Shown piece after piece: positions 1 to 19,154 of a stretch of 29,460 bases of DNA. Each line of letters begins with the position of its first letter. Positions within the stretch are counted from its first letter, which is position 1. The notes below the pieces were generated by a model that was not told where the DNA came from, made no database searches, and saw only the letters and a program-made list of their open reading frames with translations. The stretch is from the NCBI GenBank assembly GCA_020650975.1, contig JAIPMN010005717.1, positions 1-29,460 of the forward strand, read 5' to 3'. The DNA is from Apostichopus californicus. Its lineage: Eukaryota; Echinodermata; Holothuroidea; Aspidochirotida; Stichopodidae. Position numbers and translations under genes: made by a program.

Positions 1-1630
1 ATAACATTTGACATTCAGCAATTCCAAACCTAACAGTCATTAAAAGAAAATCTTGCACGTTCCACACCGAAAATCAAGCCAACTTTAATTTTCCAATTCA
101 GGCAAATAGTGTTCCAATCGGATACTGCAGAGCTGTGTGTTGTGTACTGTATAAAGTTGAAAAACTCAACAAAGCATGTATTTACCACTTATCAGGCAAG
201 ACAGGCACACACGCTTTGACTGCACCCTGTCAAGAATGACAATGTTCAAAGGAGTGGGAAGTACTAAGAATGCACACACACATACAGTGCTTGGAGGTGG
301 CCTTCAACTAACAACCATAGGAATATTAACTCAATAATGTGACCTCACAGAATTACAATGGAAATCAAAAACATTCCTTCCAATGAAAATGGAAAATTTG
401 GTTTTGTTACAGTAAGTAACCTGGAGGGCACAACTAAATTCTTAGATCATGGCCTTTAACACCCAAAATATTCTCTACATATGGCAATGACCGCTGGAAA
501 AACACAATACTTTTGTATGAAAATGAGAAACGATAACAAAATTGATGCAGCATATATATATGATATCAGCGACTTTAAAAATTCAAGAAAACAATGGAAA
601 ACAACATGTCCTCCAGTGGATGACATGTATTCCTTTTATACTGAAATGTGTTACATTTGCTGATTTAATAGTTAAAGGCAAAATTTGATAAATGCTGTAT
701 TAAATTAGTTTCAACAATGATAAGAACAGCTCTACAACAACAGTTACAAATAAATGGGCTGGTAACTTGGTAAGGGGGTTTGGGGGTGTGAGTATAAGAA
801 GGATAGAGAATAAACTTCCTGTAGCATACAGTGTGTAACCAACGTGTTGTCAGCCTGCACGCATGGAGTATCAATTGAGAAAGTACTGTACCATCACATT
901 AAGCGAGGCTAGGAATATAAAATATTAACAGCGACACTTTCTCTATAAACAGGGTACACAATACTGTGCAGTGGTTGCAAAAATACATGACTCTATTATA
1001 TTGTGATGTCGTTCGGTTCGAGTCACTGTTTAACAACGAACACAAAAAAGTAAATAAAAACCATTATTTAAGGGGAAGCAGTAAAATAGAAAGGGGAGGA
1101 GTCTGATACAATGAAGGAGGGTGTGAAACATAATTCTTTTCAAAAGCAACTTCCAAATTTGTTAACCCAAGTACAGTAGTATAAACAATAAAAAGACCTG
1201 TTCAGAAAACGAGGCTCAATACAGGCTGCTTTGCCGAACCCATTCGTCTGGCAGATAGCGTAGGAAGCTTCTGTGAAGGATTAACACAACTATGAGAACC
1301 GCTGAAGTGGAACCAAAAAGACAAATTTATATGTGATGACTGTATGGGCACAGGTTTGCAGGGGAAAACTCATTTTTTTACTCGAAACACAGAACCGGAG
1401 GGAATCTTATTAAACACTTCTGAGACTTTCTTTACCAGACCAAGATGAGTTACAACTGGTTGACTAACAGACAGATCAATGTAAGTAACAACTGGAACTT
1501 TTTCTGAATTGTTTTATTTGATAATTTGTGTCAAAAAGAAAGATGAGTGCCAAGCAGATCATCAAGTTCAGTGTAATATTAATAGACTTCTTATCATGTG
1601 ATCATATATCAGGCATGGACAGTAGTTGGC
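1..1630. other. Gene-free AT-rich stretch
   Basis: No reading frame here resembles a known protein, and no exon flanked by believable splice sites was found. Short frames of 60-70 codons (for example 481-663 plus and 665-874 minus) have no recognisable motif. The only distinctive item is a possible decayed tRNA-like promoter at 961-1026, listed separately. This could be intron or UTR of a gene lying outside the window, which cannot be told from here. Confidence 0.5.
961..1026 (+). repeat. Possible decayed tRNA-like SINE head
   Basis: A B-box-like sequence (GGTTCGAGTC, about 1015-1024) lies some 50 bases after an A-box-like TGCAGTGG (967-974), which is roughly the spacing found in tRNA genes and tRNA-derived SINEs. 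No cloverleaf can be drawn, so it is not a functional tRNA. The B-box core GTTCGAGTCACT also occurs in the better preserved SINE head at 29287-29352 (minus strand). This is a weak call. Confidence 0.25.
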
Positions 1631-1816
1631 ATGGGGTGGAATTGGTTCAGAGTGGGGTGCAAGTAGGCAACTATGGGTGTAAGTTGGAGAGTTGACAGTG
1701 GGGTGTAGAACCTGTTAAATCCTATGGGGTGGAATTGGTTCAGAGTTGGGTGCAAGTAGACAACTATGGGTGTAAGTTGGAGAGTCAACAGTGGGGTGCA
1801 GAACCTGTTAAATCCT
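1631..1816. repeat. Two-copy 93-bp tandem duplication (minisatellite)
   Basis: Unit 1 (1631-1723) and unit 2 (1724-1816) are nearly identical and differ at only a handful of positions. Each unit is itself built from shorter degenerate pieces beginning with a TGGGGTG-like core at about 1631, 1652, 1673 and 1698, and again at 1724, so spacings are 21, 21, 25 and 26 bases. This is a small higher-order repeat: an old short repeat that was later duplicated as a block. The frame open across part of it (1729-1911) is not a credible gene. Confidence 0.85.
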
Positions 1817-3339
1817 ATAGAGTATCTGGTTACCTTTTCAATATCGAATGCAGGTTATCATACAACAAGCAACAAAGGCCGGTTGATCTCAAAACATGTG
1901 TAAAACCTTGAAAGCTTATGTTCCTTTTCAAAGCAAGATATCAAGGCTTAGCCCTACGACCATATTCATAGCGTTAACTACTAAAACAATAGGGGAAATC
2001 AAGGGATTCACATTAATGGGGTTCTTACAATTAAATATGGTCCATTACAAAATATCTTTACAAATTGCTTTCAGAGTATTATTTTCCTTTGGCCACATCT
2101 TGCTTTACAAACATAACAGTATTATACACATCTTCCATTAATGCACACATCTTGCTGTTCAGACATGATATATCAATGTAAAGTTTGCTTCTATGCAGTA
2201 TTAACAGTGTCTGAGTGATGAAATGTGAGAAAAGATTCAAATTCAGTCATCTACGTCAATTTTTTTTTTTTCGTTGGCAATTTTCTAGCATTAGAAATTA
2301 AGAACTTAACCCACATGTTAAGTGGGTTAACAATTGTCAGTCAAAGAATTGGAATCCGGCCCTGGAATACTTCCTATTATCAGCAGATATTGTATTGCTG
2401 CTCTAAAATGCCTGTACATACAGTTACTGACGTGTCGCTTTTCAGGAAAATGAAAACTTGATTTTAGCAAGTTAATTTTTTAAGCACTGGCATTTTGCAG
2501 AAGAAGAGGACAAGCTAACTATTAATTTGTACTATTACAAACTAGTATATATAATTTGATAGGTGACATGAATGACTGCATAGTTGTAAAGCAGGTATAC
2601 AAAATTTCAACCACAAATTTTCTGCATAAATTAACACCCAAACAACATCAAAGGTACTAGTTTAATACTGCGCTTTAATGAAGAATTTAAATATTAAAAC
2701 ATCTATCGTTAAGCTTCTCCATTATGCATCGTCTCAATTAACTTTCTCTAACAGAATCAAACTTGTGAATTCAATTAAAATCTTATCCTTATGATGGGGC
2801 AGAGACCAAAAGCAAACCATGGCTCTCTGATAAAATCACTTGACCGCTATCCCCGCTGATGTTTTAAAGAGATAGCTATTTAATGGAATACTTCCAGTAA
2901 ATAACAATGAACTAACCATATAAACGACAAGCAAAGTGCACCCTCAACGTCTTTAACAAATATTTCATATGTCGAACAATCTGGCTTGCCTCCAATTAAA
3001 AGCACCAGTTCCCTCTCGCACATTCTCTCTCTCCGTGTTGTGCAATTGCTCTGTTCAAGTTGACACCGGGATTAATTATTTTGAGCTGCCTCTAGGCACG
3101 GTCTGTTTAGTCAGGGATAGGCTAATCCTTTGAACATAAGGAGGATTGCCGTAACAAAGGGGTCACTCACCTAAGTATACACAAACAAACTGCAAGTTTA
3201 TGACTTCATAAAGGAATTATTTATGCTACAAGATTAAAACCTTGGAAGCCATTTGTCTGTGGACATTGGTGAAGCTTGGTGGACAAAAATACATGTTTAA
3301 GTTTTGTTTCATCGTGGGATCAGACATACACAAGGAAAG
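1817..3339. other. Gene-free stretch with a small competing hairpin
   Basis: No protein-coding exon could be supported on either strand. At 2304-2330 two alternative stems overlap: ACTTAAC with GTTAAGT, and TTAACCCAC with GTGGGTTAA. A minus-strand GTGAGT donor-like site lies near 3163-3168, but no open exon precedes it. The rest is AT-rich sequence without visible structure. Confidence 0.45.
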
Positions 3340-3366
3340 ATGAATTGCTTCTACCCACAGGAGGAC
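3340..3366 (+). other. Candidate orphan first exon (unproven)
   Basis: An ATG in good context (A at -3) opens nine codons reading MNCFYPQED, directly followed by a strong donor (GAC then GTAAGT at 3367). It looks like the 5' coding end of a gene, but no partner exon beginning in phase 0 could be found downstream before RSU1. It may be chance, an upstream exon of an unrecognised gene, or part of a non-coding transcript. Confidence 0.15.
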
Positions 3367-6300
3367 GTAAGTAGTCTTTTGACATTTTGTATTTATAGAT
3401 CCCGTTGCTCGTGTGTCTCGTCATGTTGCACGTCCAACCTGATGACATTTCAAGCTAGACGTGCCGAGTATTAAAGCGAATTAATTAGTCTAGCAAACGC
3501 ATCATTGCATTATATAAACCACCTTTGTGATATAAATATAAGACTCCGGATAGCAAGAAATGGGCAAAAATCGTTGTAAATTGATAAACTTTTCAATGAT
3601 AAAAGTCGACAATCTAATCTTTATACAGGCTGATACTAATCTTAGTTGTTTTTTCTTGAAATGGGAGTTTTAGTTCTAAATATGCATTTGTTGCAGCTGA
3701 TGTGAATTTTACGAAATGTTTAGTATGATAAGCCAGTGACAAAAGCACAAACTACTTACTATACAAGCAATGCACATGTTACTACTTTATATCTGTAGTT
3801 TACATCTTTGGTTATAGCTTTGTGTTACTGTATGCTGAACAAACCATGTACTTTTAACACATAACCGGATACCCCTCAGGCCCCACTCTAACTACACCTT
3901 CTATGTTGATTTATACAACCATGTGGCTGCTTCCATTAACGAGATATGGACTTGATCTATTGTACAGTTAATTTGGGGTCCTACAAGTTAAATGTATGGA
4001 TTTGTTATTACTTCTTTTGCAATCCTTTAAAATTTATGCAGTCAACATTTTACTGACATATATCAGGGCAAGGCTGAAAATGCCACTTGAGGCAAAGAAA
4101 ATATATTTCTAACTCCCCCTCTAAAACCATTGTGGGACGGAGGTCGATGCTCCTCCTTTGTCCGGGGGGGGGGGGGTGTGGGGTCCCTGAGGGACCTAGG
4201 CTCTATAGCATCGTTTGGAGCATTGCGCTATAACTGGATGACTGTTGTGAAAAGAGGAATATTTGATTTAGCTCAGAAAATGAAATCCAACCATTTACCT
4301 CTTGTAACTGATTGATACAACTTTAGTGCTATTCATGCAAAAAAATCACACACACACTGCTTGTAAGGAGAGCATTCCCAACGAAACTCATCAGAGTCAT
4401 CACCATTATGCACATTTTGACATCCCCACCGACCACAGATCTACTTGCTGAAATTCTCAAAGTTCCTAACATTCCTTTTGGCTACCCATTGAAGCATTTA
4501 TCAAATTGCTAGAATGCAACAAAGCTGAAATTTAATTGCCTCTTAGAATCAGTTTTTTTTTGTTGTGGTTTTCTAGTTTTTAAATATATATAAGGGGCCA
4601 GGAACACACAACAAACTTATCTTACAATAATAATTCATACCAAACTATTGGATCTGACAATTTTATTTAAGGAGACCAATCAATCAGAGATATTGTACCA
4701 AGAAAACCTTAGTCTAGGCTGAAAAAGCAGTGTGCTTAAAGTTTCGAAAGGACAGACTAAAATTGAGGTAGGATTGTAAAAAACAACAAGCCAACCTATC
4801 ACAAAGATATAAACCTTCCGGGAAAAAGCAATTTCATATTTAATGCCAAAATTATTCAGATGAGATAGCTTTGCTAAAAACAAAACAAAATTTGCTTCAA
4901 AGTCAAAGCAAGCATGACATTATTGTGAAGGTAAGCCTGTCTACCCAAAGCTAGATTATATCACTAAATAACATAGATCTCAACTTCAATATTAATTAAA
5001 ACTGTAGTTATTTTATTTATTTACAAGAAGAGGAGACATCCCCTGACCTGAACTTAGATTCAGACTACTGATGAAAACTTTCTTAGGTTAGCAAGAAACA
5101 GCATTTTGACATTTAAGGTCTCCTATGCTATATATGGGCACTGAATCTGAAATTTCAAAGAACTGCATTATAAAGCATTTCAAATTAGTAGTACTTGACA
5201 AGTAACAGTGTCAATCTATCACATTATCACTATCACACTACAAGTAAATTATATCTTAGGCACATAATTTGAAAGCATTTGTTCTTTGAACCTGTAATTT
5301 CAATTAAGCACCAACATTGGTAGTTTTGGGGTTATTAACAGTTCCACAAAATGAAAAAGATATAAAAATATTCTGCACTAATGTGCAATAAGTGCTCGTT
5401 TGACAACATTGCTATCACCTGTTTTGTTAAATAAAAACAATAAAAAAAAATTCTCTGTGTTCATACAAATTTGATTTTAATACAATTACATTTTAATTTG
5501 CATTAAAAAAAAGATTACAACCAAAGTTTCAAATAACTTTAATTGACTAGAAGAGAAACCAATTATCCTGCCAAATTGCCAATAAATCTAGCAAGACGTT
5601 TTCCTGTGCACAAGTTACACAATAAGAGAGGACACATTGAAACACAAAGACAACACTCTCTTCCCTATACAACATCAAAGTTCAGGAGCGGCGATCTATT
5701 CAAATGATTAATTGTCCCAATTGAATCAGCTGTGTTCACACCGTACTGAAACAATTAAACCCTCGAGAGCCCCAAACATAACAGATTAATGATGAGTTAT
5801 GGCGTTCTCTAGAAACAAACCTAATAATATCGACCATGTTAATTGTAGTGCTGACCTCATAAACATGGAATGCAGTGCACTCTGGGAACATTCTTCAAAA
5901 TGTCACGGCGGCATGGCTAAATTTACCAGAGAAGTGAAGTCTCAATCTATCCTTCAATGCATTCTAGGTATTTGCTTGAAGTCTTGTGACCATGGTTACA
6001 AAAGTATGACTATGAAGAATATACTTTGTGAAAACGGTGAAATGGAAAGCTGACGTATGTTGACTAAATATTTAGGTTTTGGGACAAAAATATATTGTTA
6101 TATGTAGTTAATATGCTGAAACCAATGTAGATCAAATTCAAAATGTTGATAAAGTTTTATCAATTCCTGTAGTGTTTACATATGCATTGGAGACAGATAC
6201 AGTAAGAGAGGAATGACTTTACTTGTAGAAAACAACAGACCAGTGCAAGTTTTAAGAGCTAGGTCAATCTGTACAAATAATTTGGTCTTAGTAACTGAGC

Positions 6301-8674
6301 TAACGTGAAATTAAGGATTCATCGGTATATTAAACAGAACTACCAAGTTTAGCAACCAGAGGTCTAAAGCATCACACAATTCAATGAACAAATATGATCT
6401 TTCAAATGAAATAGAAATTGTTTGTTGAGAGCAATCAGTGTTGGATTCCATCTTTTCATACCCTGTTGTTGATTGGAGTAGGATATTATAAACAGATTAC
6501 TAGATTAGAGATGAAATTGTTTGTTTCCTTTTTTAATCACTAGGTCTAAATTCAGCTGCAGACATCATGAATAACTTGCTCTTTAAAGGTTCCTTTCACA
6601 TCTTCCTTTTTTACTTTCTAATTACAAATAGAAATATTACAGTCTTAAATGCTGAATCAAAATTTCGAAAATGTTTGGAAATGTGCTATTGTGGGTTGAC
6701 CATTAAGAGTATTTTGGTTGCTGAAAACCATTTTCAAGCCAACAAAAGGCAACATGCAATTTGGACAAATTAACAGCAAATTCCTTGATTCTGCTGACAG
6801 TTCTGTGGTCACAAAAAAAAGATGCTGGGTGCCCTAGGCTTAAGCCTAGACTACACAATGTACCTTATGTAGAAAGAAATTTGCCATCCAGAATGTCAAT
6901 GCCTTGTTCATGTCAAATCTTTGAAGTACTCCTTAGATATAGTTTATGTGCAAAACCTAGGAATGATATAGTAGTATCCTTTAGAAGCAAATTCCTGTTT
7001 AGATAAGAATTACGTAACGCTCTGTAATCAGGAACCTAAAATTATGGCCAAACGAAGTATAACTAAACTGCACTGTCAGAAATAACATTCAATTGACTTT
7101 GTAGAGCAAATAAAATCTCTTTTCTACTCTGTCTACATTCTTTTCTAATCTGGAATATCGCAGCCCTCAACAGCAAAAATGCTGGCTTCAGACATACCCC
7201 TTAACCTTTTTAGAAACTTTTTGAGTTTCCCATGTAGCAAACACTTTGGCTTCTTTACTCTTTTAAGCAACCCTCGTAGTCATGGGAACTTGGGAAGTAT
7301 TACAGGTACATAAAGTCAGATGCATTCATCACATGTATGTCAACTAACGAGCATGTCTTTGCTACAGTCTGATTTGATTTCAAAATAATTACTTGCTATG
7401 TTAAAACAGCTGGTTATACTAGGGTACCCTCATAATCTTGAGTAGAAGATGTTATATATGGGATTAACTTGACTTTTGATTCAATGTTTACTACATAGTT
7501 TATTTACTTTTGCTTGTAAAATACATGTGTCACATGTAATGTGTGCTATGTATTGTAATAGCTATGGTACTAATAGGGCTATATACAGTAGAAGTACTTC
7601 ATCCAGTTGATATCAAGAATTTCTCAAAGTAACATGCATATAGATTGGGCCGTCTCCAATGTTTATCCACAAGGACGTAGATGGCATACAAGCATGGCAA
7701 TGGATACACTAAATAACCATGGCAAACTACATTTAATTGGAGTAAGATGCATTATTGACAGACAGGTCTATTTAATTACTTTATACACAGAATTAATGGA
7801 TAAATGATAAAGGAGATGAAGAGGTAAAAGAAAGACAGAGACTGAACACTTTATTAGTTGCACAGACAGCTTACAGTAGTTTACATGTAATGACCTCATA
7901 CTTGAGAATAGCCTAAATATGATTATGAGGCTCACAAACTGTAATAGATTACTGAACTTTACCACTGGCCATTTATACATCTGAAACAACCTTTCTAAAC
8001 ATTTGCCAATCAAATAATGTTTTTGACGTACCATATGAAAACACCCTAAACAAAAAGACCCTGAAACATGTTATTAAGAACAAATATTGTAGGCCTATAC
8101 TATATGGGGTGGAAATCCAACCATTAGTAACTATAGAAAATAAGGTCACTTCAGAAACCTATCGTAGCATCTGGATGTCCATTCATAATGTTACCAGAAT
8201 TTGTTACCTCAAATTGAGACTAATATTCTAAAGTGGATGGCAGATGTGGAGTGGGAAAATAACAGAATGAAAACAATCTAAGAAATAAAGAGAAATGAAG
8301 AACAAGACTGATTTCTTCAAGTGGTACATTGTACGAAATGTAAGTACGAGCAAGACCTTCATTGGAGACAACCCAATACGGACCTTTGGTAATTTTTCTT
8401 GAAGCTGCCCAGATGATTTAAATGCTGACTAAGAAAATCTAACTTGGTCCAAGACTTTTAACTGAGCAACACCCAAACATTGTGCTTTTTGAGGATCATG
8501 TCCTATATCTCACTGACCCGATTCTTCCATTTGAAGATTCCTTACGCATTCAACCTTGATGGTCTGAGGAGACCTTGCTTGGTATTTATTCTGTAGTAAA
8601 TAATCACACAATCATGACAAGGTGTTTTTGGTATAACTTTTAGCTCAATGACTATTTACTACTTGAAGTAGCAT
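3367..8674. other. Gene-free stretch, AT-rich, with minor repeats
   Basis: Several 60-88 codon frames (for example 5799-6053, 6567-6773, 6761-7006 and 7607-7807 on plus; 7768-8034 and 4680-4883 on minus) have no domain, no splice context and ordinary AT-rich composition, so none is called. Visible structure is limited to a 13-G run at 4164-4176, a 15-bp palindrome GGTCCCTGAGGGACC at 4182-4196 and a 16-bp perfect palindrome CTAGGCTTAAGCCTAG at 6834-6849. On the minus strand about 8425-8310 can be read open for some 40 codons, but I do not recognise the product. Confidence 0.45.
4164..4196. repeat. G13 tract beside a 15-bp palindrome
   Basis: Thirteen consecutive G (4164-4176) are followed by TGTGGGG and then the palindrome GGTCCCT-G-AGGGACC (4182-4196). 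Similar 9-13 nt G or C runs recur at 14091-14103, 17884-17892, 18703-18713 and 22244-22256, all outside exons. The tract could form a G-quadruplex, and it is also a place where sequencing errors collect. Confidence 0.7.
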
Positions 8675-9142
8675 GGACACTTCGAATTTCGGACACCTAA
8701 GCCTTAAAACACCCCAAAACTATATCTTCTGGTATAAATCACCTGAAAATATACTTGATATGGTGGGAGAAGTGTGTCATATAACGATACACGGCCAAAC
8801 TTTCTTTCCTGCAAACTGTTTTCACGTTGTATTCCAAGAAGATTCTTCGTGATTGTGGAACTGTTATTTCTTTGCTAGAGTATTGCGAATTTCGGATACA
8901 CAGTCCCACAGTGTGGCGCTGGTGATAAAATTGGTGGCGCAGTTGCTCTTTCAGTAATTATAACAGACTTCATAGATCTCCGTCATTTTATTGACAAATA
9001 TGTAAGTTTTTGTTTGCACACGGGTCATTTTGGAGAGAAAATAACTGTAGCTTCGTACTTTTTGGTGAAATTTGGCTCTTCCTGTAGGTTGTCATGGTGA
9101 AATCGTGCATTTCTTAGGGGTGTCCGAAATTCGCAGTGTTCC
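8675..9142. mobile_element. Putative small inverted-repeat DNA element
   Basis: The sequence starting at 8675 (GGACACTTCGAATTTCGGAC, then ACCTAAG) recurs inverted at 9112-9142, where the reverse complement reads GGAACACTGCGAATTTCGGA followed by CACCCCTAAG. A third copy of the core, GCGAATTTCGGATACAC, lies inside at about 8885-8901 in the left-hand orientation. Terminal inverted repeats of about 28 bases around 470 bp fit a non-autonomous DNA transposon. No target duplication could be seen at these boundaries, so the ends may be wrong. Confidence 0.4.
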
Positions 9143-9262
9143 AAAATTTGCAATACTGACTATACCAAAATGGAGCGAAGACTTAATTAGGGATCGGTTA
9201 GTTTGTGTTTATAATGAAATGCATAATGGGGCTTTTGATTTAGATTTGACTAGGTATCCTTA

Positions 9263-9270
9263 TATCTGCA
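9263..9270. repeat. Left target-site duplication of the fold-back element
   Basis: TATCTGCA, identical to 9869-9876 on the other side of the element. An exact 8-base match directly abutting both inverted-repeat tips defines the insertion boundaries. Confidence 0.85.
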
Positions 9271-9868
9271 GGGTCGTACTAATTAGCGTCAACAGGCCCA
9301 TTTCACGACAACTCAAGACAACTCAAGACAACAAGTTTAAAATACCATCAAATACAATGGTTGTAATCAGAGTGTATCGGGAAACACGTTTAAAACTGAC
9401 TGGAACCAGCGTGCATAGGTATTTTTCACGGGAAAAATGTTTTTTTCGTAAAAATAGTCAACTTTATCCGTCCGTAGAATTGGACGACGTGATGCTAGTG
9501 CGCTTGCGCAATGACATTGGACCGCACCATTACACAACCGGTAAGTGCAATTTTTAAGTCGAGAATGGTGCCCACACACTCGTGTCAATGTCTTTACAAG
9601 ACGTCAAAAGTAAAAAGAGCAATGGTGTGGTCCGAAGTCATTGCGCAATAGCATCACGTCGTCCAATTCTACGGACGGAGAAAGTTGACTATTTTTACGT
9701 AAAAAAAACATTTTTTCCCCGGAAAAATATGTATGCACGATGGTTTCAGTCAGTTTTAAACTTGTTTCAAGATACACTCTGATTACAACCATTGTATTTG
9801 ATAGTATTTTAAACTTGTTGTCTTGAGTTGTCGTGAAATCGGCCTGTTGACGCTAATTAGTATGACCG
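9271..9868. mobile_element. Fold-back (long-TIR) non-autonomous DNA transposon
   Basis: The left arm 9271-9531 (261 bp) and right arm 9621-9868 (248 bp) are close inverted copies around an 89-bp unique centre. The tips read GGGTCGTACTAATTAGC on the left and, reverse-complemented, CGGTCATACTAATTAGC on the right. Both ends are flanked by the identical 8-mer TATCTGCA (9263-9270 and 9869-9876), a perfect target-site duplication. The left arm carries an extra copy of the decamer ACAACTCAAG, which accounts for most of the length difference. There is no transposase. An 8-bp duplication is typical of hAT- and P-type elements among others, but the tips do not let me name the superfamily. The 161-codon frame at 9072-9557 runs into the left arm and is not a gene. 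Confidence 0.9.
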
Positions 9869-9876
9869 TATCTGCA
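9869..9876. repeat. Right target-site duplication of the fold-back element
   Basis: TATCTGCA, the partner of 9263-9270. The perfect identity suggests a fairly recent insertion compared with the divergence between the two arms. Confidence 0.85.
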
Positions 9877-11223
9877 TGACAGGCTAGATTTCTCAAGACA
9901 AGACTTGTGGCCCTGCATTCTACAATGCACCAAAACTGCTACTGCAGCCTTGACATGGTATGGTAACAATAAACACCTATCTTACACTTACAATATACGG
10001 TGACACTTACGAGTTTGGTTGAAGGTGTGGTTCATAACTTCAAAACGAAACGCGGAAAGGGTTCCCCTAACTCGTTGTAGCAATTTCCTCAATACCTCAA
10101 ATTTCCAAACAGAAGAAAAACCTTTTCTTAAGTTACACTTAAAATAATATTTCATTACGCACTCAATTCGTCGTACGCTAAAGTTTTAGCAATGCTGCAA
10201 TTAATAAATAAGCCTATCGTCTATGGTTAAACCATAATACTAGTATTAGTACAGTGTGCACATGTGTTTAATCGATTCGACGCTATGACCCACACGGCCA
10301 ACCGTATCGTGATGGCCTACCACATTATGAGTACTGGCTAGGCCTACACTCTCATTACAACACTCCGTCTAGCTGACGACTTAACAATACACGAGCCTAT
10401 CGTAGTAATTTCATAGGCTTTCGCTACCTCAGTTGACTATCAAGGGAAAACGTAACTAGGCTAAGCCAACATATTTGCTCTCTGTGTTGCGCTCCTAGAT
10501 TCACAAAAAAAAGCACAAATACCTGTTCGATACAATCTTCAGTCTCATTTGAGTTTTAAATAGACGCATGTCGTTCTAACTTTGCGAAAAACACACGTTG
10601 CTTTTGTTAACACGGAGCATGCAGATGGTACCTTTGTTAATGTTTTACTTGCAAGCGTATACAATTCAACGGATAATTCGCGCCACGATTGATTTCCTGT
10701 TACCTTTGCATCTGTTCCGGTTACTCCCTTGTGACCGAAACTCTTAACAACCATGTAGGAAAATAAAGCCCATGAACTTTTCTGTCGTATCAAGAACACC
10801 GTGTTTCTAAATCTGAAATATCCAACAGTATTATTTGATGCTGTGTAAAATTTACCAGATGTGTATATTTGAGCTTCATATTTGATTTGTTTTGACATGT
10901 GACAGTTACCCGCCTTGTCATTACTGGTGTACTGTCACTTCCGTACATTCTGAATACCGGTAGTATTATGAGCATCAAGCAGTAAACACCGTCACTTGCG
11001 CACCCAATGTACGTACACAGTGTACATACATGGTGTGCACGATAAGTATGGAATGAACGATAGATATGTGCTTATGATAATGATACACACAGTGCTAGTA
11101 CTTAGCCCAATAGTACACACATAGTAAATCAAGTTTGATTAGCCAATTCCTCTAACCAAGAATTTTGTATGTTATTTTCGATATATTTTCATTGCAAATT
11201 TCTCTCTCTTCATCTCCCCCAAA
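9877..11223 (+). promoter_or_regulatory. RSU1 upstream region, CpG-richer block
   Basis: About 10020-10900 contains visibly more CG dinucleotides than the surrounding AT-rich DNA (for example 10260-10320 and 10370-10400). This fits a promoter or 5' exon region ahead of RSU1. No clear TATA box sits at a suitable distance from the RSU1 ATG. The leader just before the ATG is a pyrimidine tract (about 11200-11219). On the minus strand at 10035-10012, ATG followed by seven codons and a GTAAGT donor could be a divergent first exon, but no second exon was found. The 117-codon minus frame at 10545-10898 has no recognisable motif and is not called a gene. Confidence 0.4.

Positions 11224-19154
<7,931 letters not shown>

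Noticed and set aside
8310..8425. Minus-strand open stretch of about 40 codons (ITKGPYWVVSNEGL...)
   Set aside because: It looks somewhat protein-like but is short, stops on both sides and matches nothing I can name.
9072..9557. Longest plus-strand ORF (161 codons)
   Set aside because: Its second half lies in the left arm of the fold-back element and its start in the neighbouring inverted-repeat element. No protein motif, and the mirrored frame is open in the other arm too.
10545..10898. Minus-strand ORF of 117 codons
   Set aside because: No recognisable domain, no membrane or signal pattern, and no splice partner. It lies in a CpG-richer block where stop codons are rarer.
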